The translations under genes and the position numbers were made by a program. 64,000 nt of DNA from Hermatobates lingyangjiaoensis (Eukaryota > Arthropoda > Insecta > Hemiptera > Hermatobatidae): NCBI GenBank assembly GCA_026182355.1, contig JAPFBL010000244.1, forward strand, positions 676,001 through 740,000. Reading direction: 5' to 3'. How positions within the stretch are numbered: position 1 is the first letter of the stretch; every line of letters starts with the position of its first letter. Shown one piece after another: positions 11,568 to 23,519 of this stretch. The notes beneath the pieces are model-generated. The model made no database searches. It was not told the origin of the DNA and worked only from the letters and a program-made list of their open reading frames with translations.

Positions 11568-11805
11568 CCAGGTTAGCTCAGTGGTTAACGTACTCACCTC
11601 TGGGCTAGAAGTTCGGGGTTCGATCCCCACCTGAACCTTAATTTATTCACGCGGGAGGTGAATAAATCTGAGTACGTCGTCCCTCGGAGAGGGCATTAAG
11701 CCGTCGGTCCCGAGCCTGTACGATGTCAGGTACTCATTAAAGATCTTTACTCTAAACACACTTGAGTTAGGCAAACTTTAGGACTCGCAATGTAGAATCA
11801 CCGAT
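11568..11805 (+). mobile_element. tRNA-derived SINE
   Basis: The head has an A box (TAGCTCAGTGGTTAA) and a B box (GGTTCGATCCC), the internal RNA polymerase III promoter. The body has TTATTCACGCGGGAGGTG, GCCGTCGGTCCCGAGCC and AACACACTTGAGTTAGGC. The 3' end is truncated. Confidence 0.82.
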
Positions 11806-12491
11806 TAAACAAAAAGCCGGTAAACAACTGACGTTATCACCCGCTAGTGGACCGCATTAAAAACGAAATAAAATATGTACAATTACTGTAACTTTTTATT
11901 TTACTATAATAAAGCATAGTGATCCTGAAAAAAATTCGATCTCGAGATTTTGATGGAATTACATGTTTTGAAGTCCCAGAAGTCGTTTTATGATGATGTC
12001 TGAGTGTGTGTGGGTGGATGAGTATGTATCCAAAGTTTGTGACGACGACATGGTCCGGAATCTTTGATGGATCAAATTGATATTTTACACAAAAATGGGC
12101 CTTATAGTGTAGATGTTTGGGAGCAATTATGTATGTACAGTAGAGTACGCAGGAAAATGGTAACACTGGATCAGAGTAAATTAGATTTTTATGATTTTTG
12201 ACAAAGGGAAAGAGAAGTGATTTTTTAAAAACATTGAAATTAAAAATTGTCTTACAACGACATTTTTTTCTTAGATGTTTCTAAATTTTTTCAGACAAAA
12301 TAGGAATATTTTCAAGTTTTCTAATTTATAATAATCTAATTTCTTAATTATTTTTTTTTATTAAGAATTATTTTATTTTTATAATAAATCTAATTTCTAA
12401 TTTATAAGTAGATCAATCACTTATCTGTACTACCTCAGGAATGAAAGACTAATAAACATCTCCCATTTAGACGTTTGCATTATGATAAAAT

Positions 12492-12720
12492 ATGCTTGGC
12501 TATTTCAACCAAATTGTTTTTGCTTTTCCTCTTCTGATTCTTAACATTTCCGACTCTAACAAAGCCATTCACTCAGTGAAGCTCTTACATGAAGTCACTC
12601 CCACCGGCATGACAGATATTGGAGGGCTCACAGTCCCTCGTAAAACCAAACTGTTGTCCTGCGGTGGCAGGACAATTTGGTCGAAATAGCCAATAATATT
12701 CTAGATCCGGACCACTCATG
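12492..12720. mobile_element. 230-bp insertion with 12-bp target duplication
   Basis: A unit with imperfect inverted ends (TTGGCTATTTCAACCAAATT and AATTTGGTCGAAATAGCCAA) interrupts the repeat also present at 4640-4830. ATTATGATAAAA occurs at both sides (about 12479-12490 and 12725-12736). Family unknown. Confidence 0.5.
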
Positions 12721-13095
12721 CAGAATTATGATAAAAAGAGATATTATATATTATATAACCAAGAAGTTTGATAATAAGTTCACTTATAGCAAAGTTGAGT
12801 GTAGGCCACTCCAGTTTTTTAATTCGTAATTAACTGAAAGTAATATTAGATTTTATTAGTGATACAGTATCTAACCTCACGAAACATAATTTATATTGTA
12901 CATTTTTCTAAATAAAATGCATACAACTATTAGCACGTTACCTTAGGGCTAACCTGGCCCTCTTTCTTCACTATTTTCTTGTTCAGGCCTAGAATAACCT
13001 GATCAATAAGAGTTAACATATAATTAGTATTATAGAGTCACATCATAAATAATTTAAGGGTACCAAATGGTTTTGACAAGGCTTGTTACTTGCAG

Positions 13096-13338
13096 AACGT
13101 GGTGTGGGAGAAAGCTGACTTGGGTAGCGGCCACAGCCTAGACTTGCTGTACAAGAGACTGGGCGAGACCAAAGAGTACGTGGTGACACTGCGACACCAG
13201 GGCTCAACACTCAGGCTCTTCGGCCATAGCCCTCTAGATGTCGGCCTCTACCGCTGCTTTGCCACCGCTTATGACCCAACAACAGGATTGCTCAATACCT
13301 ACTTCCAGGACATTCCTTTCTACCCTGCCCTCCGATAA
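13096..13338 (+). CDS. Last exon of Ig-type domain gene
   Basis: A TTACTTGCAG acceptor ends at 13095 and the exon opens in phase 0 with NVVWEKADLG. It contains the Ig core Trp (VVW) and the signature DVGLYRCFA (D-x-G-x-Y-x-C), which supplies the second disulfide cysteine, then a tail AYDPTTGLLNTYFQDIPFYP ending ALR and TAA at 13336. Together with the exon at 8347 it makes one V-set-like Ig domain. No transmembrane segment follows, so the product may be secreted or end in this domain. I do not recognise the specific family. Codon use is GC-richer than the surroundings. The 3' half of this exon is the founder of a 128-bp tandem array just downstream. Confidence is good for a coding exon and moderate for the Ig assignment. 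Confidence 0.62.
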   Translation, partial: NVVWEKADLGSGHSLDLLYKRLGETKEYVVTLRHQGSTLRLFGHSPLDVGLYRCFATAYDPTTGLLNTYFQDIPFYPALR

Positions 13339-13906
13339 CCTCACTACCATCTTAGAAAGCTCTAAAGCAGACCTCACGATGTCGCCTTACATATGCCTAT
13401 GACCCAACAACAGGATTGCTCAATACCTACTTCCAGGACATTCCTTTCTACCCTGCCCTCCGATAACCTCACTACCATCTTAGAAAGCTCTAAAGCAGAC
13501 CTCACGATGTCGCCTTACATATGCCTATGACCCAACAACAGGATTGCTCAATACCTACTTTCAGGACATTCCCTTCTACCCTGCCCTCCGATAACCTCAC
13601 TACCATCTTAGAAAGCTCTCAAGCAGACCTCACGATGTCGCCTTACATATGCCTATGATCCAACAACAGGATTGCTCAATACTTACTTTCAGGACATTCC
13701 CTTCTACCCTGCCCTCCGATAACCTCACTAGCACCTTAGAAAGCTCTCAAGCAGACCTCACGATGTCGCCTTACATATGCCTATGACCCAACAACAGGAT
13801 TGCTCAATACCTACTTTAAGGACATTCCCTTCTACCCTGCCCTCCTATAACCTCACTAGCATCTTAGAAAGCTCTCCTGCAGCCTCGCGATAACGGCCTT
13901 TACCGC
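13267..13906 (+). repeat. 128-bp tandem array derived from the end of an Ig exon
   Basis: The segment that starts at GCTTATGACCCAAC in the exon (13267) recurs as GCCTATGA at 13395, 13523, 13651 and 13779, exactly 128 bp apart. Each unit carries the last ~24 codons of the exon, the TAA stop and about 57 bp of 3' flank. Copies differ by only a few substitutions, so the expansion is recent. At 13886-13990 there is an older, diverged copy that also includes upstream exon sequence (reads GLYRCLATA, then a stop). Confidence 0.9.
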
Positions 13907-13999
13907 TGCTTGGCAACCGCCTAGGACCCAACCATACGGTTGCCCAACACATACCTCTATAACATACCCTCCTACTACACCGTCAGATAACCAAACCAC

Positions 14000-15030
14000 A
14001 ATTTAAGTAACAAAACTAAAAACTGATATTCTTATCTTTTTAAAGTGATACTGTTGGTAACTACTTACAACTGTAGAGAATTAGCATTTGTACATATATA
14101 TACTACGGCAGTAAAATTTAATATTTTGTTCATCTTAAGAATTCTAAAATAGATAAAGCTTTAATAAAGGATATTTTAGCCTATGATGAGAATTCATTCC
14201 TTGTGTTACTCCTAATGAAATGATCACAGCGCAGTGCATCACAATATACTTTCCTTGTGATGGAAATGGAAGCAAACAGGTGTTTGTTACATCATCATTT
14301 ATCAATTCTACGAGTATCACAAGTCAAGGAGAGAGGAGCTATCGCCAGAGAAATACTTTTATTCGAAGTCCAGAATGAGTATTGAACGTCTAGAACGAGC
14401 ACGCAATCCATTGGGCCATCCTGGTCCAAACAGTATTCCTTATAACTCGACAGTAGCCTATTTTATAGTCTATACAGTATTTTTAATTTAGGTCCAGTGA
14501 AAGTCAAACGTCATCTACTAGTCTAGAGGAGTGCACGCAAGCCACTGGGCTATTCTGGTCCCTGGGCTTGTTTGGAATTGAAATACACAACAATTATTAA
14601 ATAAAGTATAATTAATAATAACTAATTAGTTGATAAGTATAACAATTAGTAACTAATTACTTACCTTTAGTAAAGGTAATTAATTTAAAAAATTAATTAT
14701 ATCTTATGACTCATGCATGAATGTATTAATTAAACTAATTAGATAATTGAATGTAATGTAAGTTAATAGGGCTATTAAACTCACATTACATTTAATTATA
14801 TGAAATCCACTTAAATTTGAAACCTTAAAATCGCATTCAGGCATCTAATGACCAATACAAGCGTAAACAAAAATCTGACGTGGGCTTTTATTAAGTACAG
14901 TGGCATAGCAACTATTTTTGCTACCCGGATCCGTTAACCTTTAAAATTTCAGAAAGTCTTCCAAATATTTATTTTCATGGAATTACTATCTTGAATCTAA
15001 CTTTAGACTGCTGATATTAGTCCCAGACTT
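14000..15030. other. No gene seen; SINE head remnants
   Basis: Two short minus-strand SINE-head remnants lie at about 14393-14440 and 14530-14570 (CACTGGGCTATTCTGGTCC). The rest is AT-rich. Confidence 0.45.
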
Positions 15031-15291
15031 TCATCTTATTACAGTACTCCTAATATACATATATATTATATTAGGAGCTATCACATATAGTAGATATATG
15101 TAATGGCTCCTAATATGGTAGTAGGAGTCATATACATATAGCTACCTACTATACATATAGCAGTCATCATCAAGGAAACTAAAGATTTGTTTAAAAAAAA
15201 ACGTACAATTGAAACAAAAAAAAAAAGATGAAATTAAAATAAACTGACTATGCAAACAAATATTTATTTGTAAATAAAAATTTATTTTTAA

Positions 15292-15665
15292 CTAGCAAAA
15301 GTACCCGTCCTTGACGGAATGAAAATCCGATTATACATGGTATTCCAAAGTAACATTAGATTACAATATAATGAGGTAAAAAAAAATATATTTATTAACA
15401 CAATGTTATGTAAGTGCCTCTGTATACACCACATTAGCGGTCTGTCCTTCAGGTGCATGGAAAAACAGAGAGTTGGAACCTCTGACTCTTGAACAAGCAA
15501 CATACATACAAGCCCATGTGAGAAACACTTGATCTCACTCACTTCAATTCCTGCTGTAGATAGAGTTTGGCCTTGCGACTTATTTACCGTCATTGCGAAA
15601 GAGACGCTGACGGGAAATTGCAACCGTTTGAATTGAAAGGGGCAGTTGCTAGGTATCAATGGTAT
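15292..15665 (-). pseudogene. Helitron helicase C-terminus and 3' end
   Basis: The minus strand encodes FQFKRLQFPVSVSFAMTVNK, then SQGQTLSTAGIEV and CFSHGL, the terminal motifs of the PIF1-like RepHel helicase. After a frameshift it continues YVACSRVRGSNSLFFHAPEG and a stop. The element ends with a hairpin (CCGTC-AA-GGACGG) and CTAG at 15295-15292, followed by T, the standard Helitron 3' structure. It is 5'-truncated at about 15665. Confidence 0.85.
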
Positions 15666-16009
15666 GTGTGGTATACGTTTATATATACGTTATTAAACAC
15701 GTTTAATAACAGTATTATACACATAATACAAACAACAACTATGACCTTAAAAACTCATTTTGGTATAAAATTTCAGATTTTTGGTTAACTTTTCATTACT
15801 TTATTTCTTTACACCCCCCCCCCCCCCTTGCAACGCCACTGACCAAGTAACAGAGGTTTGGAAAAGAAATGGAGAATAACAAAAAGTTTTTGAATATAAG
15901 TAAGGTCAGTTTTATGACTGTTTACGAGTTCAAACCCTTAATCAGATCTGTTTTCTAACATACATGATAGCTTTAAAAAAGACCTTTACTCAATACTGTA
16001 CATTCATAC

Positions 16010-16528
16010 CTGTGATGGCGAATCTATGACACGCGTGTCAATGTTGACACGCACCTTCAAAAATAAAAAAAATGTCATAATTTAAATATTTGTCTATCAC
16101 AACTGCCAAAATTGGTTATTAATATTAATATTATTAATTCTGTAAATAATAATTAATATTTTATTTCTGAAACCAGACATGTATGTACAAGTACAATAAT
16201 GTTGCGTAACAAATATAAACATGTTTGAATATTGATATTAATATAAGCATGGTAAATTCTAAATGTCAAATTCTGGTTTTGTATTTTAAATGATATTAAA
16301 GAAATAATTTAGCATTTAAATTCTAAATGCTAAAATGTTACATGTTTAGTTTCATAACTTTTGTTTTTGTTCTTTAAATGACATTAAACAAACAATTAAT
16401 GTACGAAAATTATAAATATTTTTATTTTCTTTTTAGACTTCGCTTTTGCGATGTATAACACGACACGAAAATTAGTCTTAACTTTTCAAAATTTTGATAC
16501 GCGGAACTCACAAGGTTTGCCATCATTG
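16010..16528. mobile_element. Non-autonomous hAT-like element
   Basis: The left end (CTGTGATGGCGAATCTATGA) and right end (GGTTTGCCATCATTG) are inverted, with the internal ACGCGTGTCA typical of a widespread hAT terminus. The 8-bp flanks match at only five positions, so it is an old copy. Confidence 0.6.
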
Positions 16529-16724
16529 ATTTAAGCAATGTTTTTTTTTTTCATAAAAATCCTCTGTTTATATTATCGGAAAGGGTTCTTTTTCGGCTAT
16601 GGTGACCAGACGATGTGGGTGGGGTGAGCTCTCCTCTAATCCTCACTTGTACTTGGCAGACCAACTCCTTGGAGTACAGGTTCATCCATCCCCAGTGACG
16701 CTAGTTGATTGAAGTGATCTAGTG

Positions 16725-16959
16725 CAGGGGTTCTTAACCTGTGGGGAATGACGGAGTTGCCTATTTGGGAATGACCGGCAGAGTTACCTATTTGGGAATG
16801 ACCGGCAGAGTTGCCTATTTGGGAATGACCGGCAGAGTTACCTATTTGGGAATGACCGGCAGAGTTGCCTATTTGGGAATGACCGCCAGAGTTGCCTATT
16901 TGGTAATGACCGGCAGAGTTGCCTATTTGGGAATGACCGGTTGGAAAGAAGAACCACTG
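16725..16959. mobile_element. hAT remnant enclosing a 27-bp minisatellite
   Basis: Inverted ends CAGGGGTTCTTAACCTG and AAGAAGAACCACTG are typical hAT termini. Between them, about 7 copies of a 27-bp unit (GTTGCCTATTTGGGAATGAC core) occupy 16753-16940. Open frames on both strands through the array are periodicity artefacts. No target duplication is visible. Confidence 0.7.
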
Positions 16960-17069
16960 CTTCAAAATTTAATAATACACAATCCACATTACGCAACATC
17001 CAAATTTTGACTCTCTTTACAAATCAAAACCATACAATGATTAAACCACAATATGAACTGGGAAAACAA

Positions 17070-17112
17070 GACTAACATCTTTCTACCGTAACAAGCGGTC
17101 TTCGTCAGAGTC
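17070..17112 (-). ncRNA. Hammerhead-like motif (AGATCT family)
   Basis: Minus strand: GACT, CTGACGA, A, GACCG-loop-CGGTA, GAA, AGATGT, T, AGTC. An inverted partner at 17346-17388 has the invariant GAA changed to TAA. Remnants of the same terminus fill 17120-17430. Confidence 0.55.
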
Positions 17113-17781
17113 AAAAACCCAACTAGACTGTTTGTTACGGTTGAAAGATCTTAGTCTTGTTTTCCCATAACATATTGTGGTTTGATCATTTATTGTTATT
17201 TCACGTGTTTATGTGAAATATTTTTATACCATACCATACATTTATGTATATAAAAAGCTTTCACATAAACACGTGAAATAATATCCATAACATAAACACA
17301 TAAATCACCAGATGTTTTCTGCATCTAGTGTTCAGTTGGGTTTTTGACTCTGACGAAGACCGCTTGTTACGGTTAAATGATCTTAGTCTTGTTTTCCTAT
17401 TTCTTATTGTAGTTTGATCATTTATGTATATATATGCTATATATATTGTAAGTCATTTTTTTTCATTTTCTAGCACAGCATCACAAAAGGTACCGATCCT
17501 GCACCTCGATAAATAGGGAATCACAAGAATTCTTTGTTTTGTCAATACTCAACACGTTTGATTACCAAACATTACTTGACTGTCCGAAATTTATTTTATT
17601 ACCTTATTCGACAATGCAGCGTTTTTAACCATTGAGGGCACGGAAGGAGAGCCCTTATGGGATGACAGTAGTCCAGAATTGGTGTACAAGTGCCAAGAAG
17701 TGTCCATGACTGCTTAAACACTTCCGCTCAAGTAAAACCCTTGTTACAATTTATTTCAAGACTACCTAGATAAGACATGGG

Positions 17782-20700
17782 TTAGGAAAAAGTGATTCGC
17801 TCACTAAAGATAGGCAACCATTGAGGGAAATGTGAAAGAAAGATTAAAGCCAAGAAAGGATCTTTGAGAGCAGGTCGGATGGTCTTACAAACATGGTTAA
17901 TAAAATGCAGGTATTCCATATCGTTGGACACACTGGTTAGGTCAACACTGAGCAGACAGACTTGACTTTCATATTCCAAAGGATACAGCGATACTGGTTC
18001 TCGACCTGTTTTCAAACACTCTTCAGCAACACCTTGAAGAAACGCTGTAATCATTCTTAAAACTAAGCTTTTGTTTCGAGCTTTAATCAGTATTTGGTTC
18101 AGAATGGAAGTCACTGACTGGAAGATTAAAGCTGATTCTGAAGACATTACAATCCACTGTCTACCGCAACGTGTCTTCCACAACTCAGTATCTTCCACAC
18201 TTTTAGAAGAATAACTCAAATATAACTTTATTAGAAGACATTCTAGGTGTTTTCTTCTGTACAGCATGCATTCAAGTAGACTTATTGGTATCTCATGTTC
18301 ACCTGAAACATAAAACATAGTTGAGTTGACTAATTATCACACTTAAACATAACTATTGGATATTTTTTTTTTAATTATAGAACTAAATCCCCCGCCAGAA
18401 GACATTAAATGCATCATTAGTTGTGCAATCCATAATTGTGTGGTATTTACTCATTCTGAGGTAAAATAGCTAAACAAACAAAAGTCTCCACACAAATGAA
18501 GTTTTATTCAATAACAATAACGCGTTTCGAACACTTTGTGTTCATCATCAGGAAGATACTACAATACAAATTATATCTAATCAGTTACAAAATTAGAGTG
18601 AAATTCTCTTAATTGAATTTTATTATTTCACCCTAATTTTATAACTGATTAGATATAATTTGTATTGCAGTGTCTTCCTGATGATGAACACAAAGTGTTC
18701 GAAACGCGTTGTTGTTGTATAAAACTTCATTTGTGTGGAGATTTTTGTTTTTTTATCCATTTTACCTCAGAATCACATGCATTATAATTTTCAATGGTAC
18801 ACTATACTCATTAATAAGTAATGATAATAGTAGGTTAACAACAGCAACAATTCAATAACAATAATATTAAGCAACAATTCCAAACAATAACAACCCAATG
18901 ATGACAAATAGACACAACGATGACAAGCAAATGACATTTAGGTTAGGTTAGGTTGCATTGACTGTCCCAGGAGAGGATATAAATAGAACGAAGATTGGCT
19001 CTTTATGATTCCACACAATGACCATTCTACATAGGGAGTTCTAAGTAGTCCTGACTCATGTGTACTTAGAGAAGGTATTTAAACGTGTACCTGACATCAC
19101 ACAGGCTCGTACCTAAAATTGTTTATTATTTCCTGATTGAATAAATCGAGGGTGAGAATGGAACCTCTGATCTACAACTCCACAAGCGAGGACGTAATGA
19201 CTGGGCCACCTTGACCCCTAAAAGAATATTTGGTAGAAATGTAGATCCGGGTACCCCTTGTAAATATGGCGACTTGAAATAAATCCGACATATTGAGGGT
19301 TTATGTATCGATATATTGTTCTAATTGACAAGTATATGACGTCATAAACGTAAATAGATTGAAATTAATTAAAATGAATTTTTTTAATGCGAAATATTAA
19401 AAAATGAAGAATAAGATAATATAAAGGTTATAAAATAGAAAGGGAAGTATGAAATAGTAAAAGACAATGTGTATACGAGATACTATTATAAAATTTGTTG
19501 AATGGAAATAAAAAAAAAACAGAAAGGGATATTATGACTAACCTCTCATCAAATCACTAAAAAAGTCATGAAATCGTCAGTATCTGAATGAACTCGTCTC
19601 CACATGTACTCCGCGATGTACGAGTCAAACTGATCTCTGACGGTCCGATTAGACAGACTCCTTTTTATGGCAGACCATGTTCCCTCAATTGCATTAGTAT
19701 GCACTTCATTTTCAGGGTTTTTAAAATGAAGGGAATGATTGACTGTGAGATGCCTGAAGCCCTCATCTGCTAAACAATCACACGTTCCGCACTAGCACCT
19801 ATCAATCGTGTAAAAAAAACAAACCTAAAGGTTCCATACCCAAAAAAAGAAATAAGCTGGCTAATTTGGAAGCAAGGGGAAAAAAAAGAGGCACAAACTA
19901 AACCACATGGAGCGTGTAAGAAGGTTATGAAGAGGTATTTAGTTCCTGTTTTTGCCGGTAGTTTGAACAATAGACCAATTACAATGAAGGATTGCTCTGG
20001 AATATTGACATGCGGAAATAACATCGACTGACTCCAATATCAATAGTAGATATCGATATCGATTCCCAACCGACTGTCTCCCAGCTATTAGCTAGCCGCC
20101 ATGTCGGGGGTACCCGGATCTACATTTCAGCCGAATATTTTCTAATAGTATTAAAACAAAATATATATTATTTAAATTTGAAACAAACCTTGATGCATCC
20201 AAAGATTATCAAAAATCGGCCAAATATCTTCTTGTGAAACACTTTCCATATACGTAGGTAATAATTTGCTTATAAAGTCAATAGAGAAGGAAGGTAATGT
20301 CTTTAAATCAACCAGCTGTCGAATAATTCTCATTCCATCTGAACTATTCCATTTCAAGTGTTCTAGCAGAGGTTCAATCCTCAGAACACTGTTTAAAGAA
20401 CTTTCAGGAGACAAAGAGCAGTAAAAGTTGTGAAGTTTGGAGTCACCTGGACCCGAACATAGAGTCTTTAACTTTTTCTGAAATAAACGTTCACGTTAAA
20501 TACGCATCTACAACTTTCACTTTAACTAAAAAAATTATAAATTATAATAAACAGTCAGTACAAGTGAAATTTCTTTTAATTTTTTAGTGAAAATAAATAA
20601 GTTTTGTATTGTAATAAGTTACCGGTCTGCCTCAAATGAGAATATGGAAAATAGTATCAACAAATATTATTAAAGTTTGATTTTGAACTTATATCAACTG

Positions 20701-21810
20701 AAACATCTTACCTGAAAGAATATTGAGTTTTTAATTGAATTAAGTAAGAAGGTAGAAAGTAAGAAAGTAGGAAAATGTTTCTTATTCATGTCAACAATAA
20801 AATTCATTCATGATTTGAAAACTCAGTCAATTTTATTATCTATAATCAATTAATACATAAACAAGCAATTAATGTTTGTATGTTTACGAATTAGATAATC
20901 GAGAAATGGATTTTAATTTAACTCAATATTCAAAAATACGAAATTTGAAGCAGACAATTTATATCTGATTATACAAACTTCATTTAATGAAAGGAACTCA
21001 ATGTGATCTTACAACAAATTTTTCAAGTTTAGAGTTGGGACACTGAACTTCCATTAACCTAACAATGCCATTGATTAGAGTCGGCATATAATCAGAAAAG
21101 TCGGAAGATAACTCCATGAAAAACTCTATTTTGTGAAATCAACATTCAAATCTATAACCTTACTTAACCTACTAACGAATTTCTTATTTGAATTTGCCTC
21201 TTCAACCTAACTACAACACTGTTGATACGAAAAACCCAGCATTAATAATAAGGATTTATTGTAGCATTTCTGTAATAAATTTCCAAATATATGTAGCTAA
21301 TATAATTTTTAAATTACGCATTCAATTAGACGCTTGCGGACTGACTACTCTTTACATGTTTCATAATGCGAGACATAATATGTATATATGTTTAATCTAT
21401 ATATTTTAACTTATTTTAAAGACATAACAAATTCATGATTATTTCCTTATCATGACATAACAAAGTCATATTTAGGTAACGTACAGACTTAATCAAGGAA
21501 AAATGTAACAATCAGCTGTTACTTCCAAGCGGACTATTTAATTTACAAATAAGACATGTAATTTTTAAACGCAATTCTACTTATTTTAAAAAATAGTTCC
21601 ACGTGAAAAATATATTGATCGTTGTGAATAAATAAACCTTTTATTTCCTGTTGTGAGTTTTCAAAAACTTTAAAACTTTTCCGTTGTGAGGACCATGAGA
21701 AAATATTAACAATGAAGCGACTGAGAACAAGAATAATTAGACTCACCCAATCCCCGCCCATCCAAGAAGCAGCAGTTGTGATTTCCTCTGTTAGAGACTC
21801 CAGTGTGATT
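17782..21810 (-). CDS. Unidentified multi-exon gene, 3' part (four exons)
   Basis: Consecutive exons on the minus strand join without phase conflict: 21747 to about 21810 (reads NRGNHNCCFLDGRGL, GTGAGT donor), 21013-21125 (EFFMELSSDFSDYMPTLING..., GTAAGA donor), 20189-20477 (KKLKTLCSGPGDSKLHNFYC..., GTTTGT donor) and 18302-17782 (ending FPQWLPIFSERITFS and TAA). The visible product is about 330 residues, rich in leucine and in alternating amphipathic helices, compatible with an ARM/HEAT-like helical repeat protein. No catalytic motif, signal peptide or membrane span is visible. I considered focadhesin-like and other large helical-repeat proteins but cannot support a name. The 5' end is unresolved: the first listed exon has an uncertain acceptor and further exons may lie upstream. 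The intron at 18303-20188 holds a PLE inverted repeat and a SINE. Confidence 0.6.
18459..18774. repeat. PLE terminal inverted repeat (about 145-bp arms)
   Basis: Arms 18459-18605 and 18620-18774 are inverse copies. Each contains CTGATGA, T, GAACAC-AAA-GTGTTC, GAAACGCGTT (minus 18525-18551; plus 18678-18704). Helix III would be the palindrome ACGCGT. Helix I pairing is poor, so ribozyme activity is doubtful. It lies in an intron of the unidentified gene. Confidence 0.75.
18938..19222 (-). mobile_element. tRNA-derived SINE, full length
   Basis: Minus-strand copy with the tRNA head near 19190-19222 and a 3' tail of AACCT repeats (18938-18955, reads AGGTTAGGTTAGG on plus). Confidence 0.78.
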
Positions 21811-22198
21811 TAAGCAAGATCAGTAAGACTAAATATGCTAGGCCATTCGAGAAATACATTATTTATTTTGTACCAACTTAAGACAGTACTAACATGCTGT
21901 CCTTTAATTATAAGGAAGTAATTTAATTATCAAATTTGTATTACCCAAAGTCAAACAGAATTGTAGTTTAAAATCTAAATATCTTTTAAGCAGTTATTAT
22001 AATATGTAAAGGAATTATATTCTGAAATGTATAAAAGTAAAGGACAGTTAAACCTTAAATTTTCTGATGTTTTCTAGAACATGATGGATGGTTGTCTAAC
22101 GAAAGGGTTGTAAGACGATGTTTAGCACCCTTTAACAAGTAATAGTGTCAGAGATACTGTGTAATTAAGATCTATTTGGGTTATATTAAACCGTAGGG

Positions 22199-22498
22199 AC
22201 AAGGGTAGCAGAGTGGTTTGCGCGCTTGCCTCTGGACTGGTAGATCAGGGGTTCTATACCCTCTCTGGCCCTCCTATTCACGTGGGTGATGAATAAATAT
22301 GAACATATCATCCCTCAGAGAGTCTGTTAAGCTGTCTGTCCCGATGTCAAGTACCTGCTAAAGATCCCTAATCTAAACACACTTGAGTTTAGTCAAAATT
22401 TAGAGCCCTCAATGTAGAATCACTTCATTGTGTGGTATCACAAAAGGCCTATGTATGTTCTCTCGTGGGACTGCCACAGCAACGTAACCTAAACAAGT
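22199..22498 (+). mobile_element. tRNA-derived SINE, full length
   Basis: Head with GGTAGCAGAGTGGTTTGC and GGGGTTCTATACCC boxes, body with TGTCCCGATGTCAAGTACC, tail ending GGACTGCCACAGC plus AACGTAACCTAAA. Confidence 0.8.
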
Positions 22499-22525
22499 GT
22501 CCACCACATATACAATCAAAAAGAA

Positions 22526-22835
22526 AGGTTAGGTTAGATTGCAGTGGCAGTCCCACAAGAGAACACAACTAAGCCGAACATTGGACCTTTGTTTCCACAC
22601 AATGAACATTATAAATTTTGCCTAACTCAAATAGTTTTCAGTACGGATCTTAAATGAGTACATGACATTGTACAGTCTCGGGACCGAAGGCTTACTTAAC
22701 GTCCTCTCCGAGAGACGCCATGCTCAGATTTATTCACTTCCTACGTAAATAAATCGAGGGCCAGAGTGGGCATTGAACCCTTGACCTAACTGTTTCTGAG
22801 GCGAGCATGTTGCCACTGGGCTACCCTGGTCCCCT
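22526..22835 (-). mobile_element. tRNA-derived SINE, full length, tail-to-tail with previous
   Basis: Minus-strand copy; the tail at 22526-22540 reads AGGTTAGGTTAGATTGC on plus. Only about 30 bp separate it from the plus copy at 22199-22498, so together they form an inverted pair. Confidence 0.82.
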
Positions 22836-23090
22836 AACGATGCAGAATACTCTATCTCTGTTTACACAATCTATTACAATCATCAGCCATACAGGGTGAT
22901 TTCCTACTTTTTATGCCTATATATATACACCTAGTACTTGCCAATATTAAGGGAAACAGTTACCAGTAAACAAGATAAATAATAAACATTCCCATTCAGC
23001 TCTATTTATTTCCACAATATTTAAATACATGTACAAATGTTGAAAAGACAAAAATGTTGACACAATCACCTATTAAATAATAATTACCGG

Positions 23091-23096
<6 letters not shown>

Positions 23097-23127
<31 letters not shown>

Positions 23128-23215
23128 CTCCCTCTATTTTTCTATCTCTCTCACCCCTCTCTCTCTCTTTCATCACTCTCCAGCTTCTCCCCTCTCCTCT
23201 CTCTATCTCTAAAAA
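23097..23215. repeat. (TC)n microsatellite
   Basis: A pure CT run at 23097-23124 is followed by degenerate CT/CCT sequence. Confidence 0.9.
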
Positions 23216-23519
23216 GGTTTTATTTTTAAAATTACATTAACAACAAAGATGTTATGAAATATTTTTTATTTTCAGAAAATAATTTTTAACGCTAAACAAT
23301 TTAGTATAGGACAATGAAATTCTGTCGAAAAGTATACATAAAATTAGCAAGGAACAAAAAACATTTCATAAAATATCCGATTATGGCAAAAAGGGTAGTA
23401 TATCTATAAAAACAGTTAATTTAGCTTGGAATAATGGACACTCGCTATATTTGTCAGATTTCTTTACATTTGTGAGGAACGAAATGACATGGCTTCTTTT
23501 ATAATACTTTAGATTAACA

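Noticed and set aside
11568..11640. Possible genuine tRNA gene (A and B boxes, cloverleaf-like length)
   Set aside because: The same head is followed by a shared ~230-bp body in many copies across the window, so it is a tRNA-derived SINE; the anticodon arm does not fold well.
18525..18704. Fully functional hammerhead in the ACGCGT family
   Set aside because: The core and helix II look intact, but bases flanking the core and cleavage position do not form a helix I beyond one or two pairs, so I list it only as hammerhead-like sequence in a repeat.
17782..21810. Naming the gene focadhesin or another specific helical-repeat protein
   Set aside because: General resemblance only; I could not match any diagnostic motif from memory, so no name is given.
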